A DNA stretch of 64,000 nucleotides from Aureimonas glaciei (GTDB lineage: Bacteria > Pseudomonadota > Alphaproteobacteria > Rhizobiales > Rhizobiaceae), in contig NZ_BMJJ01000006.1 in assembly GCF_014643375.1 (NCBI RefSeq), forward strand, positions 124,001 through 188,000, given 5' to 3'. A program made the position numbers and the translations under genes. The notes beneath the pieces were generated by a model. It searched no databases, was not told the DNA's origin, and worked only from the letters and a program-made list of their open reading frames with translations. Below, in pieces: positions 19,041 through 28,902 of the stretch; within the stretch, counting starts at the first letter, position 1, and the number at the start of each line of letters is the position of its first letter.

Positions 19041-21428
19041 ATGCGCATCACCGTGATCGGCAGCGGCCCCGGCGGTCTCTATTTTGCCCTTCTCACCAAG
19101 AAGCGGCGGCCGGATTGGCAGATCGATCTCTACGAGCAGAACCAGGCCGACGACACGTTCGGCTTCGGCGTCGTCTTCTCCGACGAGACGCTGCACGAGT
19201 TCCTGGCGCGCGACCCGAAGAGCTTCGACCGCATCCGCCACGAATTCGCCTATTGGGACGACGTCGCCGTGCACAAGCAGGGCGCCGAGATGCGCTGCGG
19301 TGGCAACGGCTTTGCCGGCATTTCCCGGATGAAGCTGTTGAACATCCTGCAGGCGCGCTGCCGCGAGGAAGGGATCGGCCTGCATTTCGGCGTGTCCGTG
19401 CCGCCGGAGGCGATCGCGACCCGCTTTGCCGATAGCGACATCGTCGTCGCATCCGACGGCGTCAACTCGCGCATCCGGGAGCATTTCCGGGAAAGCTTCC
19501 AGCCGGAGGTGACGATCAAGGCGAACCGCTTCTGCTGGATGGGCTCGACCCGGCCGATGGACGAGTTCAACTATTTCTTCCGCGAGACCGAGCACGGCGT
19601 GATCTGCGCCCACACCTACCAGTACGAGGCCGGCCGCTCGACCTGGATCTTTGAGATGGACGACGCCTGCTGGCGCGGCCACGGTTTCGACGGCATGGAC
19701 GAGACACAGTCGAAGGCGGCGCTGGAAGCGCTCTATGCCGAGGAACTGCAGGGCCATCCCTTGCTCCTCAACCGCTCAGCCTGGCGGCAGTTTCCGCGCA
19801 TCTACTGCCGCCAGTGGAGCCACGACAACATCGTGCTGCTCGGCGACGCCAAGGCCTCGGCGCATTATTCCATCGGCTCGGGGACCAAACTGGCGATGGA
19901 ATGCGCGATCGCGCTCTCCGACGCCGTCGTCGACAAGGCCGAGAGCGACGTCCAGGCGGCCTTTGCCGCTTACGACAAGGCGCGGCGCACGCCCTGCGAG
20001 ATCACCCAGCACAATGCCGACGTCTCGCTCGCCTGGTTCGAGCACATGAACCGCTCCTGGGACATGAGCCCGGAGCAGTTCGCCATGGTGGTGATGTGCC
20101 GGGCGAAGGCGATCACCTATGACAACCTCCTCGTCCGCGATCCCGGCTTCGTCGAAAAGGTCGACACCGCCTTCTATGAGGAGCTCTTCCAGGCGACCGG
20201 CGACGACTACCGGGAGAGCCGTCCGACGCCGATGTTCACGAATTTCCGGCTGCGCGGCATGGAACTCGCCAACCGCGTCGTGATGGCGCCGATGGCGCAG
20301 TACTGCGCCGACGCGGAGGGCAATCTCACCGACTGGCATTTCGTCCACTACACCTCCCATGCGCTGGGAGGTGCCGGCATGGTCTTCACCGAAATGACCT
20401 GCCCCTCGGCCGATGCGCGCATCACGCCGGGCTGCCCGGGCCTGTGGACGGACGAGCACGAAGCGCAGTGGAAGCGCATCGCTGACTTCGTGCATGCCAA
20501 CAGCCGGACCAAGATGGTGATGCAGCTCGGCCATGCCGGCCGAAAAGGCTCGACGCAGCTCGGCTGGGAGAAGATGGACCGGCCGCTGGTCGACGCCGCC
20601 GCCAACTGGCCGATCACCTCGGCCTCGCCGATCCCCTATCTCGACGGCGTCAGCCAGGTGCCGGCCGAGCTCGACCGCGCCGGCATGGACCGCATCCGCG
20701 ACGAATTCGTCGCCGCGACCGAGCGCGCCGCGCGGGCCGGCTTCGACATGCTGGAGCTGCACTGCGCCCACGGCTACCTCATGGCCTCCTTCCTGTCGCC
20801 GCTGACCAATTTTCGCCAGGACGAATACGGCGGCTCCATCGAAAACCGGCTGCGCTACCCGCTAGAAGTGTTTTCCGCCATGCGCGCGGCCTGGCCCGCG
20901 GACAAGCCGATGTCGGTACGCATCTCGGCGACCGACTGGATCGACGGCGGCATCGAGGAGGCGGACGTCTTCGCCATCTGCGAGGCTTTTGCGGCCGCCG
21001 GCTGCGATCTCGCCGACATCTCCGCCGGCCAGACGGTCGCGGGCCAGAAGCCGCTCTACGGCCGCATGTTCCAGGTGCAGTTCGCCGAAGCCGTGCGCAA
21101 CGTGCCGAGGATGGCGGTGATGGCCGTCGGCGCGATCACCGAGGCGGCGCAGGTCAACACCATCCTCCACACGCGCCGGGCCGACCTCGTCGCCCTCGGC
21201 CGCCCGCACATGTGGAACCCGGCCTTCACCCTGCAGGCCGCCGCCTCCTATGACGCGCGCAACCAGCACTGGCCGAAACAGTATCTGGCGGGCCGCGACC
21301 AGGCGCACCGCGAACTGACGAAGAAGCGCGAGCAGGAGACCGAGCTCCGCCGCAAGGCACGCCTGCGCCCGGCCGAACTGGCCAAAGCCACGTCGGCAGA
21401 CGGGGCCCGGCGCGAGGCGGCGGAATAA
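19041..21428 (+). CDS. Fused flavin monooxygenase / OYE-type reductase acting on an aromatic CoA thioester (2-aminobenzoyl-CoA monooxygenase/reductase-like)
   Basis: A 795-residue two-part flavoenzyme. The N-terminal half is a group A monooxygenase ('VIGSGPGGLYFALL' FAD motif at residues 5-18; 'VLLGDAKASAHYSIGSG' near 268) like salicylyl-CoA 5-hydroxylase. The C-terminal half (from about residue 398) is an Old Yellow Enzyme-type reductase with 'MAPMAQYCA', 'HAGRKGS' near 497 and 'HGYLMASFLSPLTN' near 576. This fusion is the layout of 2-aminobenzoyl-CoA monooxygenase/reductase, which hydroxylates and then reduces the ring of anthraniloyl-CoA without classical ring cleavage. The linked CoA ligase and beta-oxidation genes support that. 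Salicylyl-CoA is an alternative substrate. AGGAG lies eight bases before the ATG. Confidence 0.85.
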   Translation: MRITVIGSGPGGLYFALLTKKRRPDWQIDLYEQNQADDTFGFGVVFSDETLHEFLARDPKSFDRIRHEFAYWDDVAVHKQGAEMRCGGNGFAGISRMKLLNILQARCREEGIGLHFGVSVPPEAIATRFADSDIVVASDGVNSRIREHFRESFQPEVTIKANRFCWMGSTRPMDEFNYFFRETEHGVICAHTYQYEAGRSTWIFEMDDACWRGHGFDGMDETQSKAALEALYAEELQGHPLLLNRSAWRQFPRIYCRQWSHDNIVLLGDAKASAHYSIGSGTKLAMECAIALSDAVVDKAESDVQAAFAAYDKARRTPCEITQHNADVSLAWFEHMNRSWDMSPEQFAMVVMCRAKAITYDNLLVRDPGFVEKVDTAFYEELFQATGDDYRESRPTPMFTNFRLRGMELANRVVMAPMAQYCADAEGNLTDWHFVHYTSHALGGAGMVFTEMTCPSADARITPGCPGLWTDEHEAQWKRIADFVHANSRTKMVMQLGHAGRKGSTQLGWEKMDRPLVDAAANWPITSASPIPYLDGVSQVPAELDRAGMDRIRDEFVAATERAARAGFDMLELHCAHGYLMASFLSPLTNFRQDEYGGSIENRLRYPLEVFSAMRAAWPADKPMSVRISATDWIDGGIEEADVFAICEAFAAAGCDLADISAGQTVAGQKPLYGRMFQVQFAEAVRNVPRMAVMAVGAITEAAQVNTILHTRRADLVALGRPHMWNPAFTLQAAASYDARNQHWPKQYLAGRDQAHRELTKKREQETELRRKARLRPAELAKATSADGARREAAE

Positions 21429-21949
21429 TGGACAGGTCCGCGACGGATCCCGTGTCTGGCAACGCTGCCGATGCAGAGAAAGAGGATGCCCTGGACCGGA
21501 ACGCAGGCGCGTCGGGGCAGGGCGGAAAAACCTTCACCGCCGACTACACGCTGCGTTTCGGCCAGTGCGATCCCGCCGGCATCGCCTTCTTCCCCCGGCT
21601 GATCGAGATGCTCAACTGGGTCGTCGAGGACTGGTTTGCCAAGGCCCTCGACGCCGACTTCCGCTCCATCCACATCGCCCGCGACGAGGGCGTGCCGGCG
21701 CGGTCGCTGTCGATCGACTTTATCGGCCCGGCGGAACTCGGCGACGTGCTCACCTACCGCCTGCAGGTGGCCTCGCTCGGCCGCTCGTCGATCAACCTGG
21801 CGATCGCGGCGGAGCGGGAGGGCGGGCGCCCGGTGCTGACGGCGACGCACACGATCGTCTACTGCGACCTCTCGGGGGCGGCGCCGAAGTCGATGGCGAT
21901 CCCCGACGCGCTGCGGGAGCGGATGGCCGTTTTTCTCGTCCCTGCCTGA
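21428..21949 (+). CDS. Hotdog-fold acyl-CoA thioesterase
   Basis: A 173-residue 4-hydroxybenzoyl-CoA-type thioesterase. After a low-complexity N-terminal extension of about 35 residues, the catalytic motif 'LRFGQCDPAGIAFFPRLIEMLN' supplies the active-site Asp. Its ATG shares one base with the stop of the monooxygenase/reductase gene (TAATG), so the two are translationally coupled. It probably hydrolyses stalled or side-product aromatic CoA esters, freeing CoA. Transcription converges on the oxidoreductase gene at 22024. Confidence 0.82.
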   Translation: MDRSATDPVSGNAADAEKEDALDRNAGASGQGGKTFTADYTLRFGQCDPAGIAFFPRLIEMLNWVVEDWFAKALDADFRSIHIARDEGVPARSLSIDFIGPAELGDVLTYRLQVASLGRSSINLAIAAEREGGRPVLTATHTIVYCDLSGAAPKSMAIPDALRERMAVFLVPA

Positions 21950-21993
21950 CAGCGGAGACGCGGATTTGCAGCTGATGATCTCCGGGATGGGGT

Positions 21994-22017
21994 CGGCGGG
22001 CCGCTAGCGGCCCGCCG
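21994..22017. terminator. Perfect 24-bp palindrome between convergent genes
   Basis: CGGCGGGCCGC followed by its exact complement around a central TA gives a very stable hairpin on either strand, placed between the ends of the thioesterase (+) and the zinc-type oxidoreductase (-) genes. It lacks a strong T-tract on either side, so it may be a bidirectional terminator acting by hairpin strength or blocking readthrough. Confidence 0.55.
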
Positions 22018-22023
22018 CGTGCT

Positions 22024-23154
22024 CTACAGGCTGGGATCGAGCAGATACTTCTGGCCGGTCGCCTTCTTCGTGACCTCCGTGATGATCGCGGGGTCGAGCA
22101 GGTCCTTGAGCGAGATCGTTTTCGTGTAGTGGCTGGCGAAGGTGGTGGTGAGTTCGCGCGCGACGCGCTCGCGAAGTCTTTTCGCCACCTCGGGGCCGGC
22201 CTTGCCGAGAAAGTTCATCAAGAGGAACCCACTGACCGCCCAGGTCAGGCCAAAACCGCGATCGAGCTGGGTCGGCCCGGTGTCGAGCATGCCGTAGATA
22301 TAGACCTGCTTGAAGGTGGAGGAGCCGTAGCGGTTGTAGGCGGTGGCATGCCGGCTGGCCGAGGCTTCCATCGCGTGCAGGACGCTGTTGGCCATCCAGC
22401 CGCCGCCGATGGCGTCGAAGCAGATCGTTGCGCCGGTCTCGTCGACCGCGCGGGCGAGGTCCTCGGCAAAGCTCTCGCGGCTGCTGTCGACGACGTGGCG
22501 GGCGCCGGCGCCGCGAAGGAGCTCGGCCTGCGCGTCGCTGCGCACGATGTTGACGAGCTCGACGCCGTCGGCAAGGCAGATCCGGTTCAGCATTTGCCCG
22601 AGATTGGAGGCCGCGGCGGTGTGCACCAATGCCGTATGGCCTTCCCGCCGCATCGTCTCGACCATGGCGAGGGCCGTCAGCGGATTGACGAACATCGACG
22701 CGCCGTCGGCGGCACTCGCCCCTTCGGGCAGCACGATGCAGTCGCGGGCCGGAAGCCGGCGGACCTGCGTGTACATCGCGCCGCCCCACATGCCGACGCG
22801 CTGGCCGAGCAAAGCCTGCACGTTCTTGCCGGCAGCGACGACCGTGCCGGCACCCTCGTTGCCGACCGGCAGCGACTGGCCGAGCCGCGGCGCCATAGCG
22901 GCCATGCGCGCCGGCGGTACCGTGGCGATCAGCTCGGGACGGTCGGGCGAGCCGGTCTTGCGCATGGTCGAGAGATCCGCCGGGCCGGTCAGCAGGCCGA
23001 GATCGGACGGATTCAGCGGCGCGGCTTCGACCCGGACCACCACCTCGTCATCCCCGGGTTCGTCAATCGCAACAGTTTCCAGCGAGAGCCGGAGTTCGCC
23101 GTCCGGCGTGATCGTCGTTCGGAGTTCAAGGCCCTGATCGGGTTTGTCGGTCAT
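22024..23154 (-). CDS. MDR-family (zinc-binding dehydrogenase/quinone reductase-like) oxidoreductase
   Basis: This 376-residue medium-chain reductase has the GroES-like N-terminal domain ('VVVRVEAAPLNPSDLGLLTG', about residues 39-58; 'VGNEGAGTVVAAG') and a Rossmann domain where the usual glycine motif is altered ('VHTAAASNLGQMLNRI'). The structural-zinc cysteines of alcohol dehydrogenases are absent, so it is more like a quinone-oxidoreductase or enoyl reductase. It ends the minus-strand aromatic operon, 267 bases after the glutaryl-CoA dehydrogenase-like gene. It may reduce a ring or enoyl intermediate; the substrate is unknown. Confidence 0.75.
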   Translation of the reverse strand: MTDKPDQGLELRTTITPDGELRLSLETVAIDEPGDDEVVVRVEAAPLNPSDLGLLTGPADLSTMRKTGSPDRPELIATVPPARMAAMAPRLGQSLPVGNEGAGTVVAAGKNVQALLGQRVGMWGGAMYTQVRRLPARDCIVLPEGASAADGASMFVNPLTALAMVETMRREGHTALVHTAAASNLGQMLNRICLADGVELVNIVRSDAQAELLRGAGARHVVDSSRESFAEDLARAVDETGATICFDAIGGGWMANSVLHAMEASASRHATAYNRYGSSTFKQVYIYGMLDTGPTQLDRGFGLTWAVSGFLLMNFLGKAGPEVAKRLRERVARELTTTFASHYTKTISLKDLLDPAIITEVTKKATGQKYLLDPSL

Positions 23155-23421
23155 CGCGATATCCTTCGTGCACGGTTCGCTGAGGTGCGAGAAAATGCAG
23201 GCCGCCGCGAGAAAATCGGTCGATCCCGGCGCCCGTCCTTTCGCCAGCTATGGTGCCGGCCCCGGATTGCAATGGCGCCTCCTTCCCGAGGCGAAACGAG
23301 CGTCTGCCCCGAACGTCCGGCGTTGATGCGCCGTCTCGATACACAAACGCCGCCCCGGGCTCGGGGCTCGGGACGGCGGTTCGAAAGGCTGAGCGGGGCA
23401 GTGCCCCGGGATCTGGAGGGT

Positions 23422-24657
23422 TCAGAAGAACGCCTGAATCCCCGTCTGCGCCCGGCCAAGGATCAGCGCGTGGACGTCGTGCGTGCCCTCGTACGTGTTC
23501 ACCGTCTCGAGGTTCTGCGAGTGGCGGATGACGTGGTATTCGCCCATGATGCCGTTGCCGCCGTGCATGTCGCGGGCCTGGCGGGCGATGTCGAGCGCCT
23601 TGCCGCAGTTGTTGCGCTTGACGAGGCTGATCATCTCCGGCGCCATCTTGCCCTCGTCGAACAGGCGGCCGACGCGCAGGCTCGCCTGCAGGCCGAGCGC
23701 GATCTCGGTCTGCATGTCGGCGAGCTTCTTCTGGATCAGCTGGGTGGCGGCCAGCGGGCGGCCGAACTGCTGGCGCTCCAGCGTGTAGGAGCGGGCGCGG
23801 AACCAGCAGTCCTCGGCGGCGCCCATCGTGCCCCAGGAAATGCCGTAGCGGGCGCGATTGAGGCAGCCGAACGGGCCCTTCAGGCCGGAGACGTTCGGCA
23901 GGAGGTTCTCCTCCGGCACGATCACGCCGTCCATGACGATCTCGCCGGTGATCGAGGCGCGCAGCGACAACTTGCCCGAAATCTTCGGCGCCGACAGGCC
24001 GGCCATGCCCTTTTCCAGGATGAAGCCGCGGATCTTGTCGTCATGGGCGGCGGACTTCGCCCAGACGACGAAGACGTCGGCGACGGGCGAGTTGGAGATC
24101 CACATCTTCGCGCCGGTCAGGCGGTAGCCGTCGGCGACCTTCTCGGCCCGCGTGGTCATGCCGCCGGGATCGGAGCCGGCATCCGGCTCGGTCAGGCCGA
24201 AACAGCCGATCCATTCGCCCGAGGCGAGTTTCGGCAGATATTTCATCCGCTGCTCTTCCGAGCCGTAGGCGTAGATCGGGTACATCACCAGCGAGGACTG
24301 CACCGACATCATCGAGCGGTAGCCCGAGTCGACCCGCTCGACCGCGCGGGCGACGAGGCCGTAGGAGACGTAGGAGGCGGCGGCGCAGCCATATTCCTCC
24401 GGCAGCGTCACACCGAGGAGGCCGAGCTCGCCCATCTCGTTGAAGACCGCGCGATCGAAGCTCTCGTCGCGATAGGCGTCGACGATGCGGGGGCGCAGCT
24501 TCTCCTCGGCATAGGCGGCGGCCGAGTCGAAGATCATCCGCTCGTCTTCCGAGAGCTGGTCGTCGATCAGGAAGGGATCGGCCCAGACGAAGGCGGCGTC
24601 GGCCTTCGGCTGCGTGCCGAAGCTCTGGGCGGGGGTGGTCGGGGCGGCGGCGGACAT
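23422..24657 (-). CDS. gcdH: Glutaryl-CoA dehydrogenase-type acyl-CoA dehydrogenase
   Basis: A 411-residue flavoprotein closely resembling GcdH: '[23 protein letters not shown]' in the FAD/substrate region and '[24 protein letters not shown]' at the C-terminus, supplying the catalytic base (E390). GcdH oxidises and decarboxylates glutaryl-CoA to crotonyl-CoA. In this operon it fits the late phase of aromatic CoA degradation, where a C5-C7 dicarboxylyl-CoA intermediate is expected. AAGGAG precedes the ATG at good distance. It lies about 155 bp after the RidA-like gene. Confidence 0.87.
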   Translation of the reverse strand: MSAAAPTTPAQSFGTQPKADAAFVWADPFLIDDQLSEDERMIFDSAAAYAEEKLRPRIVDAYRDESFDRAVFNEMGELGLLGVTLPEEYGCAAASYVSYGLVARAVERVDSGYRSMMSVQSSLVMYPIYAYGSEEQRMKYLPKLASGEWIGCFGLTEPDAGSDPGGMTTRAEKVADGYRLTGAKMWISNSPVADVFVVWAKSAAHDDKIRGFILEKGMAGLSAPKISGKLSLRASITGEIVMDGVIVPEENLLPNVSGLKGPFGCLNRARYGISWGTMGAAEDCWFRARSYTLERQQFGRPLAATQLIQKKLADMQTEIALGLQASLRVGRLFDEGKMAPEMISLVKRNNCGKALDIARQARDMHGGNGIMGEYHVIRHSQNLETVNTYEGTHDVHALILGRAQTGIQAFF

Positions 24658-24812
24658 GGCGCTCTCCTTGCAGACACGACCGTCGGCCGCGTCGATATCA
24701 GGTCTTCAATGGCAGGGCCGGGAGGGTTCCGGCAAGTCCCGGCCGGTGTTTCCGGTCGCGGCATTTCAGCGTCCCGGCGCCAGCGGCGCCCGGCAATGGC
24801 GGTCGCGCGGCG

Positions 24813-25262
24813 TTAGTCCGGGATGATGGCCGTCGCCTCGATCTCGACCAGCGCCTTCGGCTCGACGAGATTGGCGACTTCGACCAACGCCATGGCGGGA
24901 TAATGGCGGCCGAAGGTGGCGCGGTAGATCGGCCCGAGATCCGCCAGCGATTCCCGGTAGGTCTCGACGCTGCGAACGTACCAGGTGAGCCGGGCGACAT
25001 GCTGCGGCCCGCCGCCGGCCTCGGCGACGACGGCGAGGATATTCCTCAGCGTCTGCTCGACCTGCGGCAGGAATCCGTCGGCCAGAACCTCGTCGGCGTC
25101 CCAGCCGATCAGGCCGCCGGTCATCACCACCGTGCCGCGGCCGGCCATGCCGTTGGCGTAGCCGCGCGGCTTTTTCCAGCCCGCGGGCAGGAGCACGGTG
25201 AGAGGGGGCTCGGCGGTTTCGCCCGGTTCGGCGGGGCCGCCGATCGGCCTTGTCAGGTTCAC
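24813..25262 (-). CDS. RidA (YjgF/YER057c) family protein lacking the usual deaminase arginine
   Basis: A 149-residue protein with the Rid fold: 'VVMTGGLIGWDADEVLADGFLPQVEQTLRNILAVVAEAG' and a C-terminal 'LVEIEATAI'. RidA deaminases carry an Arg (Arg105 in RidA) just before the conserved VEV; here the sequence is 'YPAMALVEVANLV', with M124 at that place. It therefore probably belongs to the Arg-less Rid groups, not shown to deaminate imines. The GTG start overlaps the ligase stop by four bases (GTGA). Its place in an anthranilate-type operon suggests handling of an enamine or imine CoA intermediate, which is inference. Confidence 0.82.
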   Translation of the reverse strand: MNLTRPIGGPAEPGETAEPPLTVLLPAGWKKPRGYANGMAGRGTVVMTGGLIGWDADEVLADGFLPQVEQTLRNILAVVAEAGGGPQHVARLTWYVRSVETYRESLADLGPIYRATFGRHYPAMALVEVANLVEPKALVEIEATAIIPD

Positions 25263-26899
25263 GCAGTCTCTCCCAGGCTGGCTTCTTGTTCCGCCCGGCT
25301 GCGCAGCGCAAAACGCTGCAGCTTGCCGGATTCGGTCTTGGGCAGGGCATCGACGATGGCGATGGCCCGCGGGTATTTATAGGGCGCCAGTTCCGCTTTC
25401 ACATGGTCCTGCAACGCCTTGACCAGATCGGGCGTCGCCTCGGCGCCGTCGCGCAGCACGACATAGGCCTTCACGATCCGGCCGCGCTCGCCGTCCGGCG
25501 CGCCGACAACGCCGCATTCGGCGACGGCGGCATGGGCGAGCAGGCAGGATTCCACCTCCGGCCCGGCGATGTTGTAGCCGGAGGAGACGATCATGTCGTC
25601 GTTGCGCGCCTTGAACCAGAAGATGCCGTCCTCGTCCTCGACATAGGTGTCGCCGGTGATGTTCCAGCCATTCGAGACGTAGACCCTCTGCCTCTCGTCG
25701 GCGAGGTAGCGGCAGCCGATCGGGCCGCGCACCGCGAGACGTCCCGGCGTGCCGGGCGGGCAGCGCTCGCCGTTCTCGTCGATGACGCGCGCCTCGTAGC
25801 CCGGCACCGGACGCCCCGTGGCGCCGGGGCGCACGTCCTCCTCGCGCGCGGCGATGAAGATGTGCAGCATCTCTGTCGCGCCGATGCCGTCCATCAGCGT
25901 CAAGCCGGTCGCGGCAAGCCAGGCATCGAAGGTCGGCGCCGGCAGCGTCTCGCCGGCCGAGACGCATTTGCGCAGGGAAGACAGGTCGTAGTCGTCGATC
26001 TTGCCGAGGATGGCGCGATAGGCGGTCGGCGCGGTGAAGCAGATGGTAGCGCGGTGCTCCTCGATCGCCTTGGCGAGGTCCGGCGGCGAGGCGCGTTCGA
26101 GCAGCACGACCGAGGCGCCGACGCGGAAGGGGAACAGCACGAGGCCGCCGAGGCCGAAGGTGAAGGCAAGCGGTGGCGAGCCGATGAACACGTCGTCCGG
26201 TTCGGCCCGGAGGATCTCCTTGGCATAGGCGTCGCAGATGACGAGGAGGTCGCGCTGGTAGTGGATGGTCGCCTTCGGCAGGCCGGTGGTGCCGGAGGTG
26301 AAGCCGAGGAGGCAGGGATCGTCGGCCCGCGTCGGCGCCGCCTCGAACGTTTCGGGCACGCCCTGCATCAACGTGCCGAGCTCGCCGCCGCCAGCGCCTT
26401 CCCAGAAGACGGTGCGCTGGAGCATCGACGTGCGCGCCGCCGCCTTCTCCATCTCGTCGCGGAGGCTGGCATCGCAGAGCGCGAGGCGGATCTCGGCCTT
26501 GTCGATGATCTGCACCAGCTCGCCGGCCCTCAGCAGCGGCATGGCAGCGACGACGATGCCGCCGGCCTTGATTACCGCCATGTAGAGCGCCACCATCACC
26601 GGATTGTTGGCCGAGCGCAGCAGCACGCGGTTGCCCGGCACGAGGCCGAGTTTGCCGGTGAGGACATGCGCCATCCGGTTGATCTGCCGCGAGAGCTCGG
26701 CATAGGTCCAGCGAAGCCCCGGCGCGACCAGCGCAATCCGGTCGCCCCGGCCCTCGGCGACGTGCCGGTCGACCAGCTCGACCGTGGCGTTCAGGTGCTC
26801 GGGATAGCCGAGGCGATCGAGGTTGATGAAGTCCGGCTGAAGCTCGGCGGGCGGCAGGTTGTCGAGGACGAAGGTGTCGACATGGCAGGAGCCGGTCAT
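25259..26899 (-). CDS. Aryl-CoA ligase, probable 2-aminobenzoate-CoA ligase
   Basis: A 546-residue adenylate-forming enzyme with the phosphate-binding motif 'GFTSGTTGLPKATIHY' (about residues 199-214), 'DGIGATEMLHIF' (A5-type motif), 'SGYNIAGPEVE' and the C-terminal catalytic lysine in 'PKTESGKLQRF' (K526). It belongs to the benzoate-CoA ligase branch; the neighbouring monooxygenase/reductase makes 2-aminobenzoate the likeliest substrate (benzoate or salicylate are alternatives). It activates the acid with ATP and CoA, the entry step of the pathway. A strong GAGGAGG site precedes the ATG, 11 bases after the acyl-CoA dehydrogenase stop. Confidence 0.83.
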   Translation of the reverse strand: MTGSCHVDTFVLDNLPPAELQPDFINLDRLGYPEHLNATVELVDRHVAEGRGDRIALVAPGLRWTYAELSRQINRMAHVLTGKLGLVPGNRVLLRSANNPVMVALYMAVIKAGGIVVAAMPLLRAGELVQIIDKAEIRLALCDASLRDEMEKAAARTSMLQRTVFWEGAGGGELGTLMQGVPETFEAAPTRADDPCLLGFTSGTTGLPKATIHYQRDLLVICDAYAKEILRAEPDDVFIGSPPLAFTFGLGGLVLFPFRVGASVVLLERASPPDLAKAIEEHRATICFTAPTAYRAILGKIDDYDLSSLRKCVSAGETLPAPTFDAWLAATGLTLMDGIGATEMLHIFIAAREEDVRPGATGRPVPGYEARVIDENGERCPPGTPGRLAVRGPIGCRYLADERQRVYVSNGWNITGDTYVEDEDGIFWFKARNDDMIVSSGYNIAGPEVESCLLAHAAVAECGVVGAPDGERGRIVKAYVVLRDGAEATPDLVKALQDHVKAELAPYKYPRAIAIVDALPKTESGKLQRFALRSRAEQEASLGETA

Positions 26900-26909
26900 G
26901 GAAACCTCC

Positions 26910-28064
26910 TCAGGCGGGTTGGGTCAGGAGTTGACGGGCGATGACGAGCTTTTGCACTTCGCTCGCGCCCTCGTAGATCCGAAGCGCCCGGATCTCGCGG
27001 TAGAGCGTCTCGGGCACCGAGCCCGAGCGCACGCCTTCGCCGCCATGCAGCTGCACCGCACGGTCGATCACGGCCTGCGCGTTTTCGGTGGCGACCATTT
27101 TCGCCATCGCCGCCTCGCGGGTGATGCGCGGCGCGCCGCGGTCGCGGGCCCAGGCGGCGCGGTAGACGAGGAGGGCGGAGGTATCGATCGCCGTCGCCAT
27201 CTCGGCCAGCGCCGTCTGCGTGAGCTGCATGTCGGCGAGCGGCGCGCCGAACAGTTTTCGGCTCCGGCAGCGTTCCAGCGTCACGTCGAGGGCGCGGCGG
27301 GAGAAGCCGAGCGCCGCAGCGCCCACCGTCGAGCGGAAGACGTCGAGCGTCGCCATGGCGATCTTGAAGCCGTCGCCACCGCCGCCGATGCGGTTCGACG
27401 CGGGGATGCGGCAATCGTCGAAACGCAGCCGGGCGAGGGGATGCGGCGCGATCGTCTCCAGCCGCTCGGCGATGGAGAGGCCGGGCGTGTCGGCCGGGAC
27501 ATGATAGGCGGAAAGGCCGCGCGCGCCCGGCGCTTCGCCGCTGCGGGCGAAGACGACGTAGTGGCCGGCGATGCCGCCGTTCGAGATCCAGGTTTTTTCG
27601 CCGTCGAGCCGGACCATGCCGCTCTCGACGGAGGTCGCCGCCAGCGCGATCTGCGCGACGTCGGAGCCGGCCTCCGGCTCGGTCAGCGCGAAGGCGGCAA
27701 GGCTGGTGCCGGCGCGCACGCCGGGCAGCACGGCCGCCTTCAGCGCGTCGGAGCCGAACAGCGTCAGCGCGCCGGTGCCGAGGCCCTGCATGGCGAAAGC
27801 GAAATCGGCCAAGCCGTCGTGCCGGGCAAAGGTCTCGCGCAGGATGCAGAGGCTGCGCACGTCGAAATGCCCGTTCTCGGGCGCGGCATACTGGAGGAAG
27901 CCGGCCTCGCCCATGGCGACGGCGAGGCGCCGGCAGGAGCCGTCGACGTCGTGATGGTCGGCGAGCCCGGGTATATGCGTCGCCGCCCAGGCCTCGGCTT
28001 CGGCCGCCAGCGTCCGGTGGAAGGGGTCGAAGAAGGGCCAGTCGAGAAAGCTCGTGTCCGCCAT
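26910..28064 (-). CDS. Acyl-CoA dehydrogenase
   Basis: This 384-residue flavoprotein has '[20 protein letters not shown]', '[17 protein letters not shown]' and the C-terminal '[19 protein letters not shown]' with catalytic base E365. It probably dehydrogenates a ring-reduced or ring-opened CoA intermediate of the aromatic pathway. The start MADTSFLDW at 28064 is four bases after the crotonase stop; a longer frame upstream overlaps that gene and is not needed. It is more divergent from fatty-acid enzymes than the GcdH paralogue in the same operon. Confidence 0.85.
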   Translation of the reverse strand: MADTSFLDWPFFDPFHRTLAAEAEAWAATHIPGLADHHDVDGSCRRLAVAMGEAGFLQYAAPENGHFDVRSLCILRETFARHDGLADFAFAMQGLGTGALTLFGSDALKAAVLPGVRAGTSLAAFALTEPEAGSDVAQIALAATSVESGMVRLDGEKTWISNGGIAGHYVVFARSGEAPGARGLSAYHVPADTPGLSIAERLETIAPHPLARLRFDDCRIPASNRIGGGGDGFKIAMATLDVFRSTVGAAALGFSRRALDVTLERCRSRKLFGAPLADMQLTQTALAEMATAIDTSALLVYRAAWARDRGAPRITREAAMAKMVATENAQAVIDRAVQLHGGEGVRSGSVPETLYREIRALRIYEGASEVQKLVIARQLLTQPA

Positions 28065-28068
28065 GGTC

Positions 28069-28902
28069 TCAGTTCCCCTCGAAGACGGGCGTGCGCTTCT
28101 CGGCGAAGGCCTCGAAGGCCCGGCGGAAATCATCGGTCTTCATGCACAGCGCCTGCGCCATCGCCTCGGCATCGATCGCCGCGTCGACGCCCATCGCCCA
28201 TTCCATGTGGAGCATCCGCTTGGTCACGCCGTTGGCGTATGTCGGGCCCTGGTTCAGCTGAGCCGCCATGGCCGCGGCGGCGGCAAGCGCGCCGCCCTTG
28301 TCGGTGACGCTGTTGAAAAAGCCCCAGCGCTCGCCTTCCTCCGCCGGCATGAACCGGCCGGTGTAGAGCAGCTCGGAGGCTCGGCCCTGGCCGATAATGC
28401 GCGGCAGCATGGCGCAGGCGCCCATGTCGCAGCCGGCGAGGCCGACGCGGTTGAACAGGAAGGCGACCTTCGCGCCGGCGCCGGCGATGCGGATGTCGGA
28501 GGCCATGGCCATGATCGCCCCGGCGCCGGCGCAGATGCCCTCGACGGCGGCGATCACCGGCTGCGGGCAGCCGCGCATCTCCTTGACGAGGTCGCCGGTC
28601 ATGGTGGTGAAGGCGTGAAGCTCGGACGCGCCCATTTTGGTCAGCGGCTCGATGATCTCGAACACGTCGCCGCCGCTGGAGAAATTGCCGCCGGCGCCGG
28701 TGACGACGACGGTCTTCACCTGGTCGTCGAAGCGCAGCGCGTGAAAGGTGTCGCGCAGCTCGGCATAGCTCTCGAAGGTGAGGGGGTTTTTCTTCTCCGG
28801 CCGGTTCAGCGTGATCGTGGCGACGCCGGCCTCGATGGCGAGGAGAAAATGCTCTGGCGCGGTCTGGCCGAGCGGGGCGCGGGTCTTGGTCTGGCGCGTC
28901 AT
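28069..28902 (-). CDS. Crotonase-family protein with replaced hydratase glutamates
   Basis: A 277-residue crotonase fold with '[13 protein letters not shown]' and the first oxyanion-hole loop '[12 protein letters not shown]' (residues 72-83). The two catalytic glutamates of enoyl-CoA hydratase appear replaced: '[13 protein letters not shown]' has I130 and '[16 protein letters not shown]' has N151. An Asp (D159) sits where dienoyl-CoA isomerases have theirs. It may isomerise or hydrolyse a cyclic CoA intermediate rather than hydrate a linear enoyl-CoA. Start ATG at 28902 follows GAGGAAT and overlaps the MarR stop by four bases (ATGA). Confidence 0.82.
   Translation of the reverse strand: MTRQTKTRAPLGQTAPEHFLLAIEAGVATITLNRPEKKNPLTFESYAELRDTFHALRFDDQVKTVVVTGAGGNFSSGGDVFEIIEPLTKMGASELHAFTTMTGDLVKEMRGCPQPVIAAVEGICAGAGAIMAMASDIRIAGAGAKVAFLFNRVGLAGCDMGACAMLPRIIGQGRASELLYTGRFMPAEEGERWGFFNSVTDKGGALAAAAAMAAQLNQGPTYANGVTKRMLHMEWAMGVDAAIDAEAMAQALCMKTDDFRRAFEAFAEKRTPVFEGN

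Noticed and set aside
22129-24816. 895-codon open frame on the + strand
   Set aside because: Antisense to the MDR oxidoreductase and GcdH genes, which carry clear catalytic motifs; the + frame is low-complexity Arg/Ala/Gly-rich.
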